From: Gamarada debralockiae
Taxonomy: Eukaryota > Ascomycota > Leotiomycetes > Helotiales > Hyphodiscaceae
Reading direction: 5' to 3'
Assembly: GCA_002803225.1 (NCBI GenBank)
Contig: NXFV01002042.1
Location: 1 to 64,000, forward strand
Length of the DNA: 64,000 nucleotides
The notes under the pieces: generated by a model
Told to the model about the DNA's origin: nothing
Database searches by the model: none
What the model saw: only the letters and a program-made list of their open reading frames with translations
Made by a program: the position numbers and the translations under genes
Part shown: positions 1 to 12,334 of the stretch, in pieces
Numbering within the stretch: position 1 is the stretch's first letter
How the letters are laid out: every line of letters starts with the position of its first letter

Positions 1-375
1 AAGGAGAAGGCATGGGGTCCAGAGCACACGTCAACGCTTAACACAGTCAATAACCTCGGTCTCCTCTATGCTGACCAGGGCAAGCTCGTCGAGGCCGAGC
101 AGATGTACCAGCGGGCGCTGCAAGGCTATGAGAAGGCACTCGGCACAGATAATATATTGACTTATATACCAGCGCTAAACACAATCTGGGCCTTCGCCTC
201 TCTCTTCGAACAGCAAGGCAATCTGCCAAAGGCTAGGATAATGTATTTAAAGGCTCTTGCAGGATATGAGAAAGTTGTCGGATCCGATCACCCCACATGT
301 CAAAGTTTGCGGGAAATTCTTCAAGATTTGGATACTAGGACTAAAAAAGAGACGCATAGAAGAGCTAGCGAGTGA
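1..375 (+). CDS. TPR-repeat protein, 3' end (partial)
   Basis: The reading frame is open from the first base and stops with TGA at 373-375, so this is the C-terminal end of a gene that begins left of the window. About two and a half tetratricopeptide repeats of the kinesin-light-chain type are visible, with the typical pattern 'NNLGLLYADQGKLVEAEQMY' followed by a second unit reading 'GNLPKARIMYLKALAGYEK'. In fungi such repeats often form the tail of NB-ARC or NACHT STAND proteins that take part in self/non-self recognition. The upstream nucleotide-binding part is not in the window, so that assignment is inference. The tail after the last repeat is short, basic and ends in 'RRASE'. Confidence 0.75.
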   Translation, partial: KEKAWGPEHTSTLNTVNNLGLLYADQGKLVEAEQMYQRALQGYEKALGTDNILTYIPALNTIWAFASLFEQQGNLPKARIMYLKALAGYEKVVGSDHPTCQSLREILQDLDTRTKKETHRRASE

Positions 376-1413
376 TCCTAAGGGAGAAGTATCACGTTTG
401 GATTCTGAAAGAGCTCTATTGACATCAAGACGACATAAACTATTCAGAAAGCTTGGGTTAAGGTAGGTACTTGATAGTTGGTTTCGCCTCTAATATAAAA
501 TATTATTTCTTCTCTTCTCTATTTTATAGAGGGTCAAGGGGAGCATGTACTTTACAGTAGTCCAGAGTTGCCACTGAACTTCTAGCATCTTCTGTGATAA
601 TCGTTATACAGTCGCTTGTACCGAGTAAAACCAGATTTCGTTCTATACTGTGGCTGTAGGATCGTCCCACGTCAATCGAAAGGAGGCGTAGCGGCCTCTC
701 AAAGGCATCTGCTGCTTATCTCCGTATAGTTTAGCCTGGCGTGCAAATGATTATGTAAGTGAAATTACTGTTATTATTATTTGGGACGTACGGAGACGTT
801 TAGCACTAACCAAATCGTTAGTCGCTTTGATTAGAGGTACTGGCCCGCGTGGCGACCTTGCATGAATATGTATACCACAGCAGCCACCAAGGCTGATGGC
901 GATTTCTAGCATAGTAGTAAGGTCCTAAAGCTCGGATAAGACCCTTTTATAAGTATTAGAAGTGATAAGAGTTCGGTGGTAGATCTGTGGTGAAGGAGCT
1001 CTGTTACGCTATAAAAGGGGACTTTCTGCAAATCAGGCGCGAGGGCGACGATGCGAACATAATCTTCTGGTGGGAGGGGTTCAAAGTGTTTAGGCGTGGC
1101 CATGGAACACGACTGATACAGAAATATAGGAGATATCGATATGTATACAGAGTTTGAGATACTTAAAGTCAAAGTACCTATCATTTTTCTCGGCACGGTG
1201 GGTTTTCTCGCCACCCAGGGATGGACGTTACCGGCAGCATAGTATGGAGGGATTCCCTGTGAGAAATTGATCATGTGAACATAACAAACCACTCGTGTAA
1301 ACGAATGATTGATATGGTAAAGCAAATATATTTTATATTCCGCTCCTCTGAAGCCGCGTCGATCAATGAATTAAAACAGGAAGGCAACAAGTATCTCACT
1401 CAAGCCGAACAAC
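376..1413. other. Intergenic, no supported gene
   Basis: This gap between the TPR gene and the F-box gene holds no convincing coding region. A minus-strand open frame at 906-1325 contains an ATG-led piece 'MATPKHFEPLPPEDYV' of about 65 residues. It has no recognisable domain, so it is recorded only as a weak possibility. AT-rich tracts at 480-530 and 750-785 are consistent with 3' untranslated or spacer DNA. Confidence 0.5.
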
Positions 1414-2502
1414 TCAATCACCCTCCTCCTCGCCACCATCAACGTTCACCCACAACGGCGTCGCAGCCTGAAAGCCGCTGACGAAAGCTCCATCTGGACT
1501 GGAATCTTGAGAATACCGATGATGATAATAATAATTAGGACCAGCATTGTCAGGCATATCGATAATGCCATACTCGATCTCCTCATCGAAACAATCTCTA
1601 TCAGTATCAAGCAGCGCCTTCCTCTCAAGCTTCACCATCGCGATCGAATCTCGTAGCGTTGCCGGCATATCCGCAAAAGATATGCCCCGAGCCATCAAGA
1701 ACTCCATCCGCTCCTTCTTAGTGGTCGTCTCGTCAAAGAGATGTAAGAAGTCAGCAGGACTGTACTTCATGAGATCGTACATTAGGCGACGATGAAATGT
1801 GCCGTCGCCCCAACCAAGGTGGACGAGGGTACGAGGAGGCACGGGTTCGGAGTAGCTGTGTCGGATGACGGAGTAGGATGGATAGAGGTCAGTTTGGAGG
1901 AGCTGCCGCATTTTGTCGGCGTACTCGGTGAGTTGGACGAGTTCGATTGTTGTGTAGGTTCGCAGGATGCGGAGACGTGGATCATCGCGTGAGCTAGGGA
2001 GGTCAGGATCGAATTGAGTGAATGTGGGGTCGTGGAAGAGCGTGTTGTATGTCCAGTAGCGGTAGACGGCTCTTCGGAGACGCTCTTGCTCGTGATGGCG
2101 AAGGAGCCGTCTGTTATTGGAGTTATGCCGCCACCTGATTTGGGGATAGAGTTCTGTCCAGCGATCTGCTACTTTGCCGTATATTGCCATCTTGATAATC
2201 AATTCGATTGTCAACTTTGGTGTATCTTGTGTCTCGATAATACGATTGACGATGAGGTTGCGGCGGATTTCTGTTCCCAGCGGTTTGCGGCTTTTGTCGG
2301 GCTCGTTGCTTATGACCAGTTTGTAGAGGTCGGGAAGGGGGCTGAATGAGTTGTGCATAGCTCGTTCGAGGAGGTGGATTCGTCGGCCGAGATATACGCG
2401 GTAATTTCGTTTGGATGTTTGTGCCAGATGAAGGAGGTCTTGGATTGTGGTATATTCGTAGATCTTCTGGAGGATCTCCGTGGAGAGTTGTGTGATCGAC
2501 AT
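1414..2502 (-). CDS. F-box domain protein
   Basis: A single uninterrupted frame of 362 residues starts at an ATG at 2500-2502. The first ~45 residues form an F-box: 'ITQLSTEILQKIYEYTTIQD' followed by 'LLHLAQTSKRNYRVYLGRRI', with the usual Leu/Pro-position hydrophobics and a conserved Ser/Lys stretch. F-box proteins bind Skp1 and recruit substrates to SCF ubiquitin ligases. The rest (about 60-362) has no leucine-rich, WD or kelch repeat that I can see, so the substrate is unknown; fungal genomes carry many such orphan F-box proteins. The C-terminus is acidic and ends in 'GGEEEGD'. No intron is needed to keep the frame open. The gene is tail-to-tail with the TPR gene on the left. Confidence 0.75.
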   Translation of the reverse strand: MSITQLSTEILQKIYEYTTIQDLLHLAQTSKRNYRVYLGRRIHLLERAMHNSFSPLPDLYKLVISNEPDKSRKPLGTEIRRNLIVNRIIETQDTPKLTIELIIKMAIYGKVADRWTELYPQIRWRHNSNNRRLLRHHEQERLRRAVYRYWTYNTLFHDPTFTQFDPDLPSSRDDPRLRILRTYTTIELVQLTEYADKMRQLLQTDLYPSYSVIRHSYSEPVPPRTLVHLGWGDGTFHRRLMYDLMKYSPADFLHLFDETTTKKERMEFLMARGISFADMPATLRDSIAMVKLERKALLDTDRDCFDEEIEYGIIDMPDNAGPNYYYHHRYSQDSSPDGAFVSGFQAATPLWVNVDGGEEEGD

Positions 2503-2660
2503 GTTGACGGATTCAACGCTTCAACTCGATCTAATGTTTCTAATTCTTGGGGAACGGATCAGTATATAGAATTCGATCGTTCATCTCGAGGGAGTCTTCC
2601 AGCTTCCATCAACCCCATGAAGCGAGCAATGGGAAGTTTCAAGGATGGAGATAACATGAC

Positions 2661-2992
2661 TCACTCTTCTAAGTCTTGTAAATAGCTTCTTGCTTGACTT
2701 CCTGTAGCTACCCTCATCAATCGTGATTGACCTCCTCTTCTCTCACTGAGAGCTCTCCTACACCTCCGCACAACACCAAATGCAACAAAAGTAAACGGAT
2801 ATCGATTCAAATCGACAAAAAACGCGTAAATAGCGTAAGCCGCGGTGGTAGCTGTAATGTACAACCACCAACGGCAGGAGAATCAGGAGACCTAACCCGC
2901 GAACACCCCGACATTGGGGCTATAGGAAGAACAGAAGACATCTGGCGATGTTCTGCAGCTCGAAGATGCCAGTCGCATGGGACTGGGAAGCT
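2661..2992 (-). CDS. Possible small membrane protein (model unresolved)
   Basis: A minus-strand frame (about 2661-2864) encodes a hydrophobic stretch, 'YAIYAFFVDLNRYPFTFVAF', followed by a strongly basic tail and the end 'QDLEE'. An ATG lies further upstream (about 2992) behind a pyrimidine-rich leader, and a CACGTG motif sits at 3102-3107, as expected for a promoter. Joining the ATG to the hydrophobic part needs at least one intron; 'TTACAG' at about 2855 is a candidate acceptor, but no donor in the right phase was convincing. It may be a small conserved membrane protein or a chance frame. Confidence 0.25.
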
Positions 2993-3139
2993 GTGGTTGT
3001 ATCATGATGGATTGTTGGTTGAAGGAGAGAAAAGGAGAGTTAGTGTGAGTCGAACTTCGATAAACATTTGTCTATCGGCCTAAAAAATTCCCGACCCTGA
3101 GGCACGTGATGCGCACTTTTTCCTTGCATCAACATGTAT

Positions 3140-3436
3140 TTAGGCGCAACCTTTCGAAACGCGTAGGCAGCCATATCCTTTCCCAGTGGCTCTGGGAATG
3201 ATGAAGGGAGTTGGGGAAGAGGTGCTGATATGGGAATGAGTTTGGGCAGTCAAGTGACGAGAAGAAAGGTTTATTGTTGAGAGAATGTTTTGCAGGAGAG
3301 AGAGTGGGGAACCTAGGAGGTTGGATAGCGAAAAAGATGACCTGATCGACTCATCGTCTGAAGACGTGGAATCAGCGGGTGGTGGGAGACGCAGCGATTG
3401 TGGACGGTTGGAGAAGGGGTGCGATTCATCATTCAT
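3140..3436 (-). CDS. Hypothetical Ser/Pro-rich protein (candidate)
   Basis: An ATG-led 98-residue frame reads 'MNDESHPFSNRPQSLRLPPP' and continues Ser-, Asp- and Leu-rich with 'LSNLLGSPLSLLQNILSTIN'. The composition is typical of disordered fungal proteins, but no domain is recognised. A longer frame overlaps on the other strand (3285-3698). I favour the minus strand because its composition looks more protein-like, but only weakly. Confidence 0.25.
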   Translation of the reverse strand: MNDESHPFSNRPQSLRLPPPADSTSSDDESIRSSFSLSNLLGSPLSLLQNILSTINLSSRHLTAQTHSHISTSSPTPFIIPRATGKGYGCLRVSKGCA

Positions 3437-3699
3437 TTCCTGGAAGACACCGCTTTCTAGGCTGTGTAACAGGTTCGTTCGAGTTTTGTTTATCTTCCCT
3501 CTGGTGGTTTATATGGCGGCTGGAAGCCCTCTGCGCCTTCGAATGAAGCACACCTTCCGACTCGAATGCAACCAAGAGTCACTCAAACCGTTTTCTCCAT
3601 CTCGATTTCAAGCTTTTTTTGGTGTTCGAAGCAGTCAGCACGACCATCAAAAGCTACGACTGTCACGTCTGCCCCACAGATCCGGCCTTCTGGCATGAA

Positions 3700-5736
3700 C
3701 ATTCATTTGAAACCGCTCCATCGAACAACACGATAGCAAACCCAAAACGGCGGGACCTTCTGTCAGCAATCAAGTGAGTGATGAAGTATATTACGGCATT
3801 CATGGGCTTCGCTGACGTCTCGCAAGACCAAGGACAGAGTGTTATTCCTTCGACGAGACGATCTCCTCCCTCGTCGAAGCTAACATTGAAATCCTTTATA
3901 TCTTCACATTTGGAAAAAAAAGGACCGACCAAATGCGTTTTCATCTCGCTGAGCCGCGACGAAACAAATACATTATATGCGGATAGCAATCAGGAGAGGG
4001 CGAGTCCGCCGCTGGAAGGGTGTCTGAGGGTCAATATCAGGATCCTCTGCTCTCCGGGCCGCCTGCAAAATTTGGAGGGGGGCTGACTTTCCCTTCGATT
4101 TTGCTTAACGCTTGCTCTAGACTTTATAAAGTCCCTGGCTATTCCTGGAGCGTCGTCGTACTGGAAGTGCTAGGAGCGGGCGTTATAAAGGCATTAAGGG
4201 ACTCTGTTTGAAAACCATAGGGCCTTCGCAGAAGACCAAGCCGACGAGACTATTCAAGAGTAGTGGGATCTGCTGAAGGCAACTTACAAACTGCCGGAGT
4301 CCGGGTCACGGTTTGTAGACTCTATAGAGTCTTGCGCCGTTCCCGGAGTGTCGTCGTACTGGGAGCGGTGTCCGGTGAGGCAATGGCAGATGTTGGTCGG
4401 CAGCCAGCAGCTTGCGGGCCTTCCGCTCAATGCGTAGCCACCTCGTAAGTTACTACGCCCTTCGCCCTTTCGTCGAATCGCGACTAATTCAGCCATCTGG
4501 CAGCTCCAAACCAACCACTTCGCGCTACACGAAACACACGGATACAATGCCGGCGTTGGAAGTGATAGGCGTGGGAAATATGGAGCTGGAGATTTCAAAA
4601 TCATAATGGATTCAGCGGGCATCTGTACCCTTAGCCAGCAATGTCATCCCTTAAGATACCGCCCAATTTGACAATCCTCAAGATATAGCTGACTTCTACA
4701 TCCCTCTTGGATAGTTCCACGTTCTTTCTCTCCCATATCGTAACCATATCTATGATGAACCCTCTCAAGACGTTCTCGTTCGCACTACTTCTTAGAGCGA
4801 GAACGTCCTCAATGAACAATCTACATAGAGCTCCTCAACCTGATGTCCTTCCAGACTATCTTCTTCAAGAAGAAGAGGTCGATCTCAGAGAGCAAGCCCT
4901 AACATAGCATCAATACAAGTGCCTTTGAGAGCGGAAAGGTCGCCGAAGCCGAAAATCATGGGCTTCCCTTGCTCAGAGGTTTCACGAACAATTCCACTCT
5001 GGGTTGTACGAGATCCAACACAAGTTGAATTCTGACCATACCATGGGAACAGCCTCGTTTGGCCATATCCGCCATGGGGAGCAGATGTTGACAGGCTACA
5101 TGTTAGGATTCAGCAAATACTAATATCATCTCGAAACAACGAAAGAGATGCTTGACAGACTTGATGAAGATATGAACGAGCTTGGGTGCTATCTGGAGAA
5201 AATGATATCGCTAGGAGGGCCAGGGAGGAGGCTAGAGGGATGGAGGCCAGTAAGCAATCCTTTGAAGTCCGTGGAGCCCACGGCCGCCTCGGAGACCTCA
5301 ATCTCACCTCGGGCGAGAAGATGTGGGCGGACGGCAGGAATGGCGCAAGAGAGAGTTGTGGGGATCACCTGATAGAACTCCTTGCGCCGCTGTGAATTCG
5401 ATGTCAATCAGTATTTACTACGGATGGGCCAAGCTCTTGTCAGTTTTTGACCAGGACCAGAGTCTCATATCCGTTGAGGGAGGTTGCAACTGCGTGGAAA
5501 GAAACATTTCTGAAGGAATCGGAGTTTCCATGTCACTTCCATCATATTCTATTCGAAAATCGATCCTTGCAAAGAGTTCCAATTGTTTTGGTGGAATCAT
5601 CGATTGTTTTGTGAGGAGGATCCAAGTGGTTTTTTGAGGTGGCGGGATTATAAAACCCTTCTCCTTCTCCCAAGAAGTGTCGTGAATCGTGTTGAAGCCC
5701 TCACCACGGGCAATTTTGAAGCAGCTTTGTTCTTTA
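3700..5736. other. Gene-poor stretch with degenerate repeat
   Basis: No intact gene was found. The stretch contains two diverged copies of a ~60 bp segment (4121-4185 and 4315-4380) that share the core 'GTCGTCGTACTGG' in the same orientation about 195 bases apart. Several short open frames are present, but none has a recognisable domain. It may be eroded coding sequence. Confidence 0.45.
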
Positions 5737-7506
5737 CTAAGTGAGCAGGCAAGCGCGATATGCATTCACTCGGATTACAGCATTTAATAGCGGTCTCAGC
5801 ACATAAGCTTCACTTGCACCCCATTTACAATGAATAATTTCCCTCCACTTCTTCCCCCAAATCGCAACCAGAATCGCCACGCACCCAGTCCCCAAAATCA
5901 ATCCACCTATCTGACCATTCACTCCCGCAAAGTCCCGAGACTCAATCCACGGTTCAATAACAAAGCTGAGCCAAGCTCAACGCATAACTTCCGCCTCCAA
6001 CAGCGACGTGCGCAGCAGCAGCCCATTGCGGAAAGGCGTCTGTGATCCAGAGAGTGCTGGCTGTGGCGAGTGAGATGAATGAGAAGAAAATCAATCCGAT
6101 GGAGACGAAGATCCAGGTTGAGTGCTAGTGGCGGGATCCGGCAAGTCCGTAAAGTAAGAGACTTGCGGAGCCTGTGAGAACAGGCAAGATGAAGGAGGGG
6201 AGACAGTGCTCTGGTTCGTGCACGCCTCTATTGCATTTTGCGAGGAGGTCTCTGATTCGAGTGATCATGATTTCAGAAGCTGGCCGTGCAATGAGGGCTC
6301 CAATGACAGCAGCGACACAGACGAGGATGAGAGAGCGGAGTTCTAAATTGTAAGGCGGGCCATGGAGAAGTTCGACGGATGTGCCCGCCATAGAACCATG
6401 CCGCCGGACACTAAGGCATTCAGGAGCCTCACCCAGAACATGAGTGGATTAATGAAGCAGAGTAGAATCTGCATATAGCAAGCCTTCATGCCTTTCCATC
6501 CTTCTTTCTTGCTTGTTGCCCAAAGGAACAGCTCTTTAACCGGGGAGTCTGGCGTATCGGGAAGATGCTCACCCCCTGTGTCTCGATCCAGTCTGAATTC
6601 AATTCGATCCTCTCTGTTGGCGCTTGAACCAATATATATCCGTCAAATTCAGTAGCTGGCGTTGAAAGTATGTCTCGGGCCACAGGAAAAGGGCACAACC
6701 GAAGGCGAAGATACAAGGGCCGGACCAGAATCAGTAGAAGGCACGCCATGATCCTCGCACAGAGACGAGAGATGGTGTCAACGTCAGAAGTATGTTCGAC
6801 ACAATGGCTCACAAAGACAAGAAAGTAGCCAGTGCATGGGGTCGCAAGTGGATGAATGTCGGATCGATGATTATCAGGAAGACAGTACTGGCACATACGC
6901 CGGCTGCCAAACCTTGGATGCACCGTGACATGAGATGCTGGTAGAAGTTCTGCGAGAATCCGGCCCAGAGTGTGGAGGCCGTCAAGAGCACTGTGCAGAG
7001 CATGACTACGGATCTTTGTCCGATCGCTACTGAGAGTGGAATCCAGAGGAATGCGCCGAGACCCATGAAGACTGAGGAGCTTGAGGATCGAACATCCAGG
7101 CGGAGGGGCCTCATTTGCTGTGATGGAGTTAGTGATGATCTCTCGAGTCCTGCAATCAAGACCGATGATGAGAAGAACGGGAGGGAAAAAAATTACCTCG
7201 GGAGTGTATTCATTTTCTTGCTCAACGAGCAAGAGACTGGTGCTTCTACACAAGTGCAACAGTGGTAAGGGTGAACAAGGAAACTAGAGCATTGACGCGT
7301 CTCGTGCAAGTCCAATTCAGTGGATCGCGGGTTGAGTATGATAGGATGGGAAGCCAGAGAGTCCTTCCACTTGAGACGATGAGGTAGACACTGCTTTTGC
7401 TGGTGCTGGACATGGTTGAAGAGAAATCCATGTTTCCTTTGTCCTTGAATCCTTCTGGGGAGATACCTATGTTGGAAAAGAAACTGATGGTAGAGGAAAA
7501 GAACAT
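5737..7506 (-). pseudogene. Decayed major-facilitator (HOL1-like) transporter
   Basis: Minus-strand fragments in all three frames line up in order with a fungal drug:H+ antiporter-type MFS protein. They are an N-terminal 'STRDPLNWTCTRRVNALVSL', then 'SVFMGLGAFLWIPLSVAIGQ', 'RCIQGLAAGVCASTVFLIII', a central-loop motif 'PATEFDGYILVQAPTERIEL', 'GVHEPEHCLP', and a last helix 'VNGQIGGLILGTGCVAILVA'. The frame is broken by stops: TGA at 6809-6811 (LSL*AIV), TGA at 6731-6733 (FY*FWSG) and TAG at 6125-6127 (SRH*HST). Each could have been a Trp codon. Frame changes near 7250, 6650, 6400 and 5965 are also needed. One normal intron seems preserved at about 7145-7195 (GTAATT...TTGCAG). Family membership is clear; loss of function is inferred from the number of lesions. 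Confidence 0.8.
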
Positions 7507-7522
7507 TTCTTCGAAGTTTCAC

Positions 7523-9184
7523 CGCCGCAGGGGAGAATGATTCTCTGGGCCTGGGAGCCTATCGAGAGGGCTACGAGACATGATATAGGGAATTCATGAT
7601 TATGCTACCAACGAAGGTTATTTTGACAGATGCATCTCCTAGAATTTTGATGTGGGAATGCTTCCCGCGCAGATGGGGAAGGGCCTGTGTTTTGCATTTT
7701 GTGTACCTCGAAAGCTCCGTTCTACGAAGCCGGAAGTCTATTGCTGTGCCTGTTTCAAAAAGGCTTGTATGTATTTCTAGCAATTTAAACTTCTTGTTCG
7801 GACCGAGGTATTTGAGTTTCAAGGAGAGGTCTTTGGATCGCTCTCTCTTCTCGCCTCATGACTCAGGGAGCCAAGTCCAAGAATTCATCCACAATCCCAT
7901 CGTCTACTTCGTTTGGCCCTCGTCGGTAGCTTCCTCGGCAGCTTTATCTCTTGGACTGTTCATTATCCATTTAAAAATTCGCAGTTAAAAAGTGCGTAAA
8001 CTTCGGGCCTTGGTGTTTGGCTACAGACTCAACTGTCAATTGAGCTAATGAGATGAAACAAAGCTGACCAACACTTGAGAACTCAGTATGTGGTCATGCT
8101 CCCGTCTTCGAATATTTCCGATCCTATTTTTGGCTAGCCATTCAATCGTAGCCGCTCTATTATCTGCGAAACTGCTTGTCTGCTTCGCAAAAGGATTTGA
8201 AGTGCGGGAAGAAACTAGGTTCAACAAGACGGATACATCTGTGACCACCCGAACAGTCATGTGCTCATCACAGTGGCTCACAACCACCTTCAATGGAAGT
8301 TTAAATACTTTTCAAGTGAAAGAATGTCAAAAACAAGGAAATGACAACCTGCACTGCCAACTCTCGCTGCACAGCGGAAAGTGACGCATCGCCATAATCT
8401 TGGGAACGGAGGAAGCTCAATGCACCCAAGTAATTGGAAGACTACTTACATCTAACATAACGCCCAGCAGACTTCGAGTTTCTCAGACGTCATCTCTCCG
8501 TCGTGGGAATGGAAGGGATAAATGTCGTGAACGATACGTTAACGAGAAGTCAGCGAATTAGGAAAAGTCCGGAGAATGAATTAATAGACTCTTACTATTT
8601 AAATTAAAATACCATGCTACTGTCCTGCCTCTTGACTTTTGCATCAAAAACCCCCGACTCTACCATCGCCAAATCTCGCTTTCCCTTTCTCCTTTCCACC
8701 ATCTCGCTTATGCACCTTCACTCGCCCTCTCTTCGCCACGTCTTTATTTCAATAAATACGGCAATTCTCTCAAACAAAACAGGTAAACAATGTCCCTATC
8801 GAAGGCCTTGAATCAAAGGACAAACAGCAAGGGTCGCTGGTAACAGAAACTAAAGGAACACAGACAACCAAGCCTTATTGGCTATTTGCCAGAACATACA
8901 GAAGCATTATCAGCGGGATGGGTATTGGATGTGAATTTTGAGGGGGAACGGCGCTTGACCTGGAGGTTTTGGAAGAGAGAAGTCATTGCAAGGGGATTCG
9001 GAAACTTGTTTCAGTGCATTCTTGCGCTGCAGGTCCAGATTCGCTGTCCCTGTATTGGCATCCCTGACCAACTTCAAATCAGCTACAGATAGAGCCAATT
9101 TTCTCGCATAATTTTCTTTTCTCATCAGTATCATAAACACCAAACGCCCAAACCTCCCATATCTTCTTACTAGCAATCATGCCC
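7523..9184. other. Intergenic, one weak candidate ORF
   Basis: No gene was identified with confidence. Open frames at 7596-7988 (+) and 8045-8293 (-) show no domain. The only sequence of interest is the 8088-8384 frame, listed separately. Short AT-rich pieces (8590-8620) and a pyrimidine-rich block (8620-8760) are present. Confidence 0.5.
8088..8384 (+). CDS. Candidate small Cys-containing secreted protein
   Basis: An ATG-led 98-residue frame begins 'MWSCSRLRIFPILFLASHSI' and continues hydrophobic to about residue 33, which resembles a signal peptide with a basic n-region. The mature part would hold several Cys residues and two N-glycosylation-like sites (NKT, NGS). This is the general look of a small secreted effector-type protein, but there is no family match and the frame could be fortuitous. 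Confidence 0.25.
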   Translation: MWSCSRLRIFPILFLASHSIVAALLSAKLLVCFAKGFEVREETRFNKTDTSVTTRTVMCSSQWLTTTFNGSLNTFQVKECQKQGNDNLHCQLSLHSGK

Positions 9185-10316
9185 TCAAGCAAACAATTCA
9201 GCCCCATCCAACGCATCCTTAGGCATCTTCCTCCCTCCACTCGTCCTAAGTCCCAATTCTCCCTTCTTCACCCTTCTCTCAACACTCCGCTCCGCACGCG
9301 CATTATATCGTCCCGATTTCTTAATCCGAATTTCGCTCCGTACCTGATTGGGAGACACAAACTCTTTATTCTCATAAATAATTGGACCACCAAAACTTCC
9401 CTCCTGGATCACAATCGGCGTGAGGACAAATCTTGGTCCAATCTCCACCAATTTAACCTCCGTCTCTTTGTCTCCCTTTTTCTCCTTCTTCCCCTTCCCA
9501 TCCTTAACTTGCTCATCATCGCCATCGGTTTGAGAAGGCAGTTTAGAGGCTTCGGTTTCGTTTATTTGATAGTTTCGGATCCAGATCTTGCCATCTGCGA
9601 TTGTGAAGCCCATTACGTGGTCGATGAAAGGTTTCGATTTCCGTGCGCCTTTGGGGACGCCGAAGATGTGGAGGAAAAGCTCTTTTAGAACACGTAGGTG
9701 GGGTTCTTTGTCGAAGGTTGCATCGAAGGAGAGGATCGGACGGGAGCCTTTGAGACAGTTTCCTGTGAAGTGCAGTTCTTCCATTGTGTGTACTACAGGA
9801 AATCACTATCAGTCTCAAAGATCCTCGTTGTAGAAGGGGAAGAGGAGAGGGTGGGTGGAGAGAAGGGGTAATTTGGAGGGAAGACGCACAGTTCTGCATA
9901 TGCATCTTAACAGTAGGCCCATTAGGCGCCTTGCTCATCCACAAATATAAATCCTTCCCTTTCCGCGCCTCAAAAAAGAATACATTGTTACAGTTATACA
10001 GTTCCGCCAATTCGTTCAATTGGTAGAGCTTAGATTTCGTGTCTAGCTTTGCATCTTTGCGGCTGTGAGGGAGGAGGGATGCGATATCGTTCAGCAGATG
10101 CCGGTGCCTATCCAGCCGCACAACCAATTAGCCAAATCCTCTTCAAATTCTGCAATGCAAACCAGCAAGCAGTTTCTCGAGGAGGGGAACAAACCGGTAG
10201 GTGATGCCTCTTGAGCTGAGTATCAACACCCTCTGCTTATTTTTCTTGACTCCATTCATAGGTCCCTCTTCTTTCGGCCCATTGGTCTTCGATAACGACT
10301 TGTAGACTGAAGCCAT
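9185..10316 (-). CDS. BRX1: Ribosome biogenesis protein BRX1 (Brix domain)
   Basis: Three exons, complement of 9185-9792, 9890-10107 and 10195-10316, give 315 residues, close to the fungal norm. The start is the first in-frame ATG (MASVYKSLSK). The introns are 10108-10194 (GTTTGT...GGATAG) and 9793-9889 (GTGCGT...CTGTAG); both joins restore conserved text ('ILSSRGITYR' into 'HRHLLNDIASLLPHSRKD', and 'KMHMQN' into 'LHTMEELHFTGN'). The Brix domain covers about residues 25-235, including 'NGPTVKMHMQN', 'SFDATFDKEPHLRVLKELFL' and 'FIDHVMGFTIADGKIWIRNY'. BRX1 acts in the nucleolus in early assembly of the large ribosomal subunit. A Lys/Glu-rich insert ('DGKGKKEKKGDKE') sits inside the domain and a basic tail follows. 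Identity is confident. Confidence 0.95.
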
Positions 10317-11471
10317 TCTGTTGTGGAATATTTCGAAATGCTGGCGCAAAATGGTATGCCGTTTTTGAAGTCGAGAATTCGAAACTTTTTGACTTTGATA
10401 TCGGCGGTCGGAGGTTATCGTGGTTCAGACTAGACTGATTTGGGAATGGATTCAGCCTTGTCGAAATGGCCTTGTCTGACCGTCAGGCGATATTTTGGAT
10501 CGCATGTTCATCCACGGCAATGACATGAAGCATTGAGACTTGATGGTTGCAACAGGCTGAGATGGTAGAATGTAATTTGTCGATTGAGATATATCTCGCT
10601 CTACGTTTCACTCAAGCCGCCGGCACATCCTTCAGTCACTTGCGGAGGCTCGAATCTAGACATACGTGCAAGGTACAATCATTACTCTACCACTGACTAT
10701 GTTTAGGCTTCTTCGAATTGCTCAAAGCCTTTGGTACACCTTACCCAACTCTCCATCATGACTTTGCTCGAATTCTATGACTTCTGCTGCGCCTCCCGTG
10801 TCCGGAAGTCCCTCCGCTAATCGAGCCCTTATCCTCTACCCGAGCATCGGCTAAGCGTTACCTAAAGGCAATGTGGCATATATAGAAAATGGTGATAGAT
10901 ATGATATAGTGATATAGGTAGTGTGGGGGATAAGCTGCGGACTCGGCCACATATAGGAGCAAGGAATAGCTTGTGAGGACAGGCTGGTCTGCAGAGGATT
11001 ACCAAGAATTGAACAAAGGATGGCGTAAAAGTGGGAATTTGGGAGAATCAACAGCTGCTCATTTTTTAGGCAGATAAAGAAGTGAACTCTCAATAATAGG
11101 TTCCTGCTGTGGATTGATGCCTGCGATAAGAGTTGCTCAAGTAGATGGGCTATGGTTTCGATCCTTTCGAATGTTTGAACGATTCGAGTTAGGCCGCAAG
11201 CCCTTAAAAGGATTGGACTGTTGACATCCGGCGATCGTGGAGTCGTTCATATCAGCGAGCAATTGATATCTGTGGATAGCACTCGGAAAAGAAGCGTATT
11301 AGGACATTTCATTTGAAGCAAACGTAACACGAAAACAGCGTAAGCAGTGAAAAGAGAATCTCTTGATGAGAGACAAACGAGACCATATTGTGACCCGAGC
11401 TCGACCACCCATGCAGACGCCTTAACCCTCAATCATTCAACCAAAGCTATGTTTCAGAGAAGCTCATTCGT
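10317..11471. other. Intergenic between BRX1 and RAB11
   Basis: Nothing coding is supported here. The segment holds the upstream region of BRX1 on the left and the 3' side of the Rab gene on the right, with AT-rich runs near 10870-10920. No tRNA or other structured RNA was recognised. Confidence 0.5.

Positions 11472-12334
<863 letters not shown>

Noticed and set aside
6486..7259. 257-codon minus-strand ORF
   Set aside because: Only its first ~20 codons follow the MFS frame before a real intron; most of the rest is a shifted reading of the decayed transporter.
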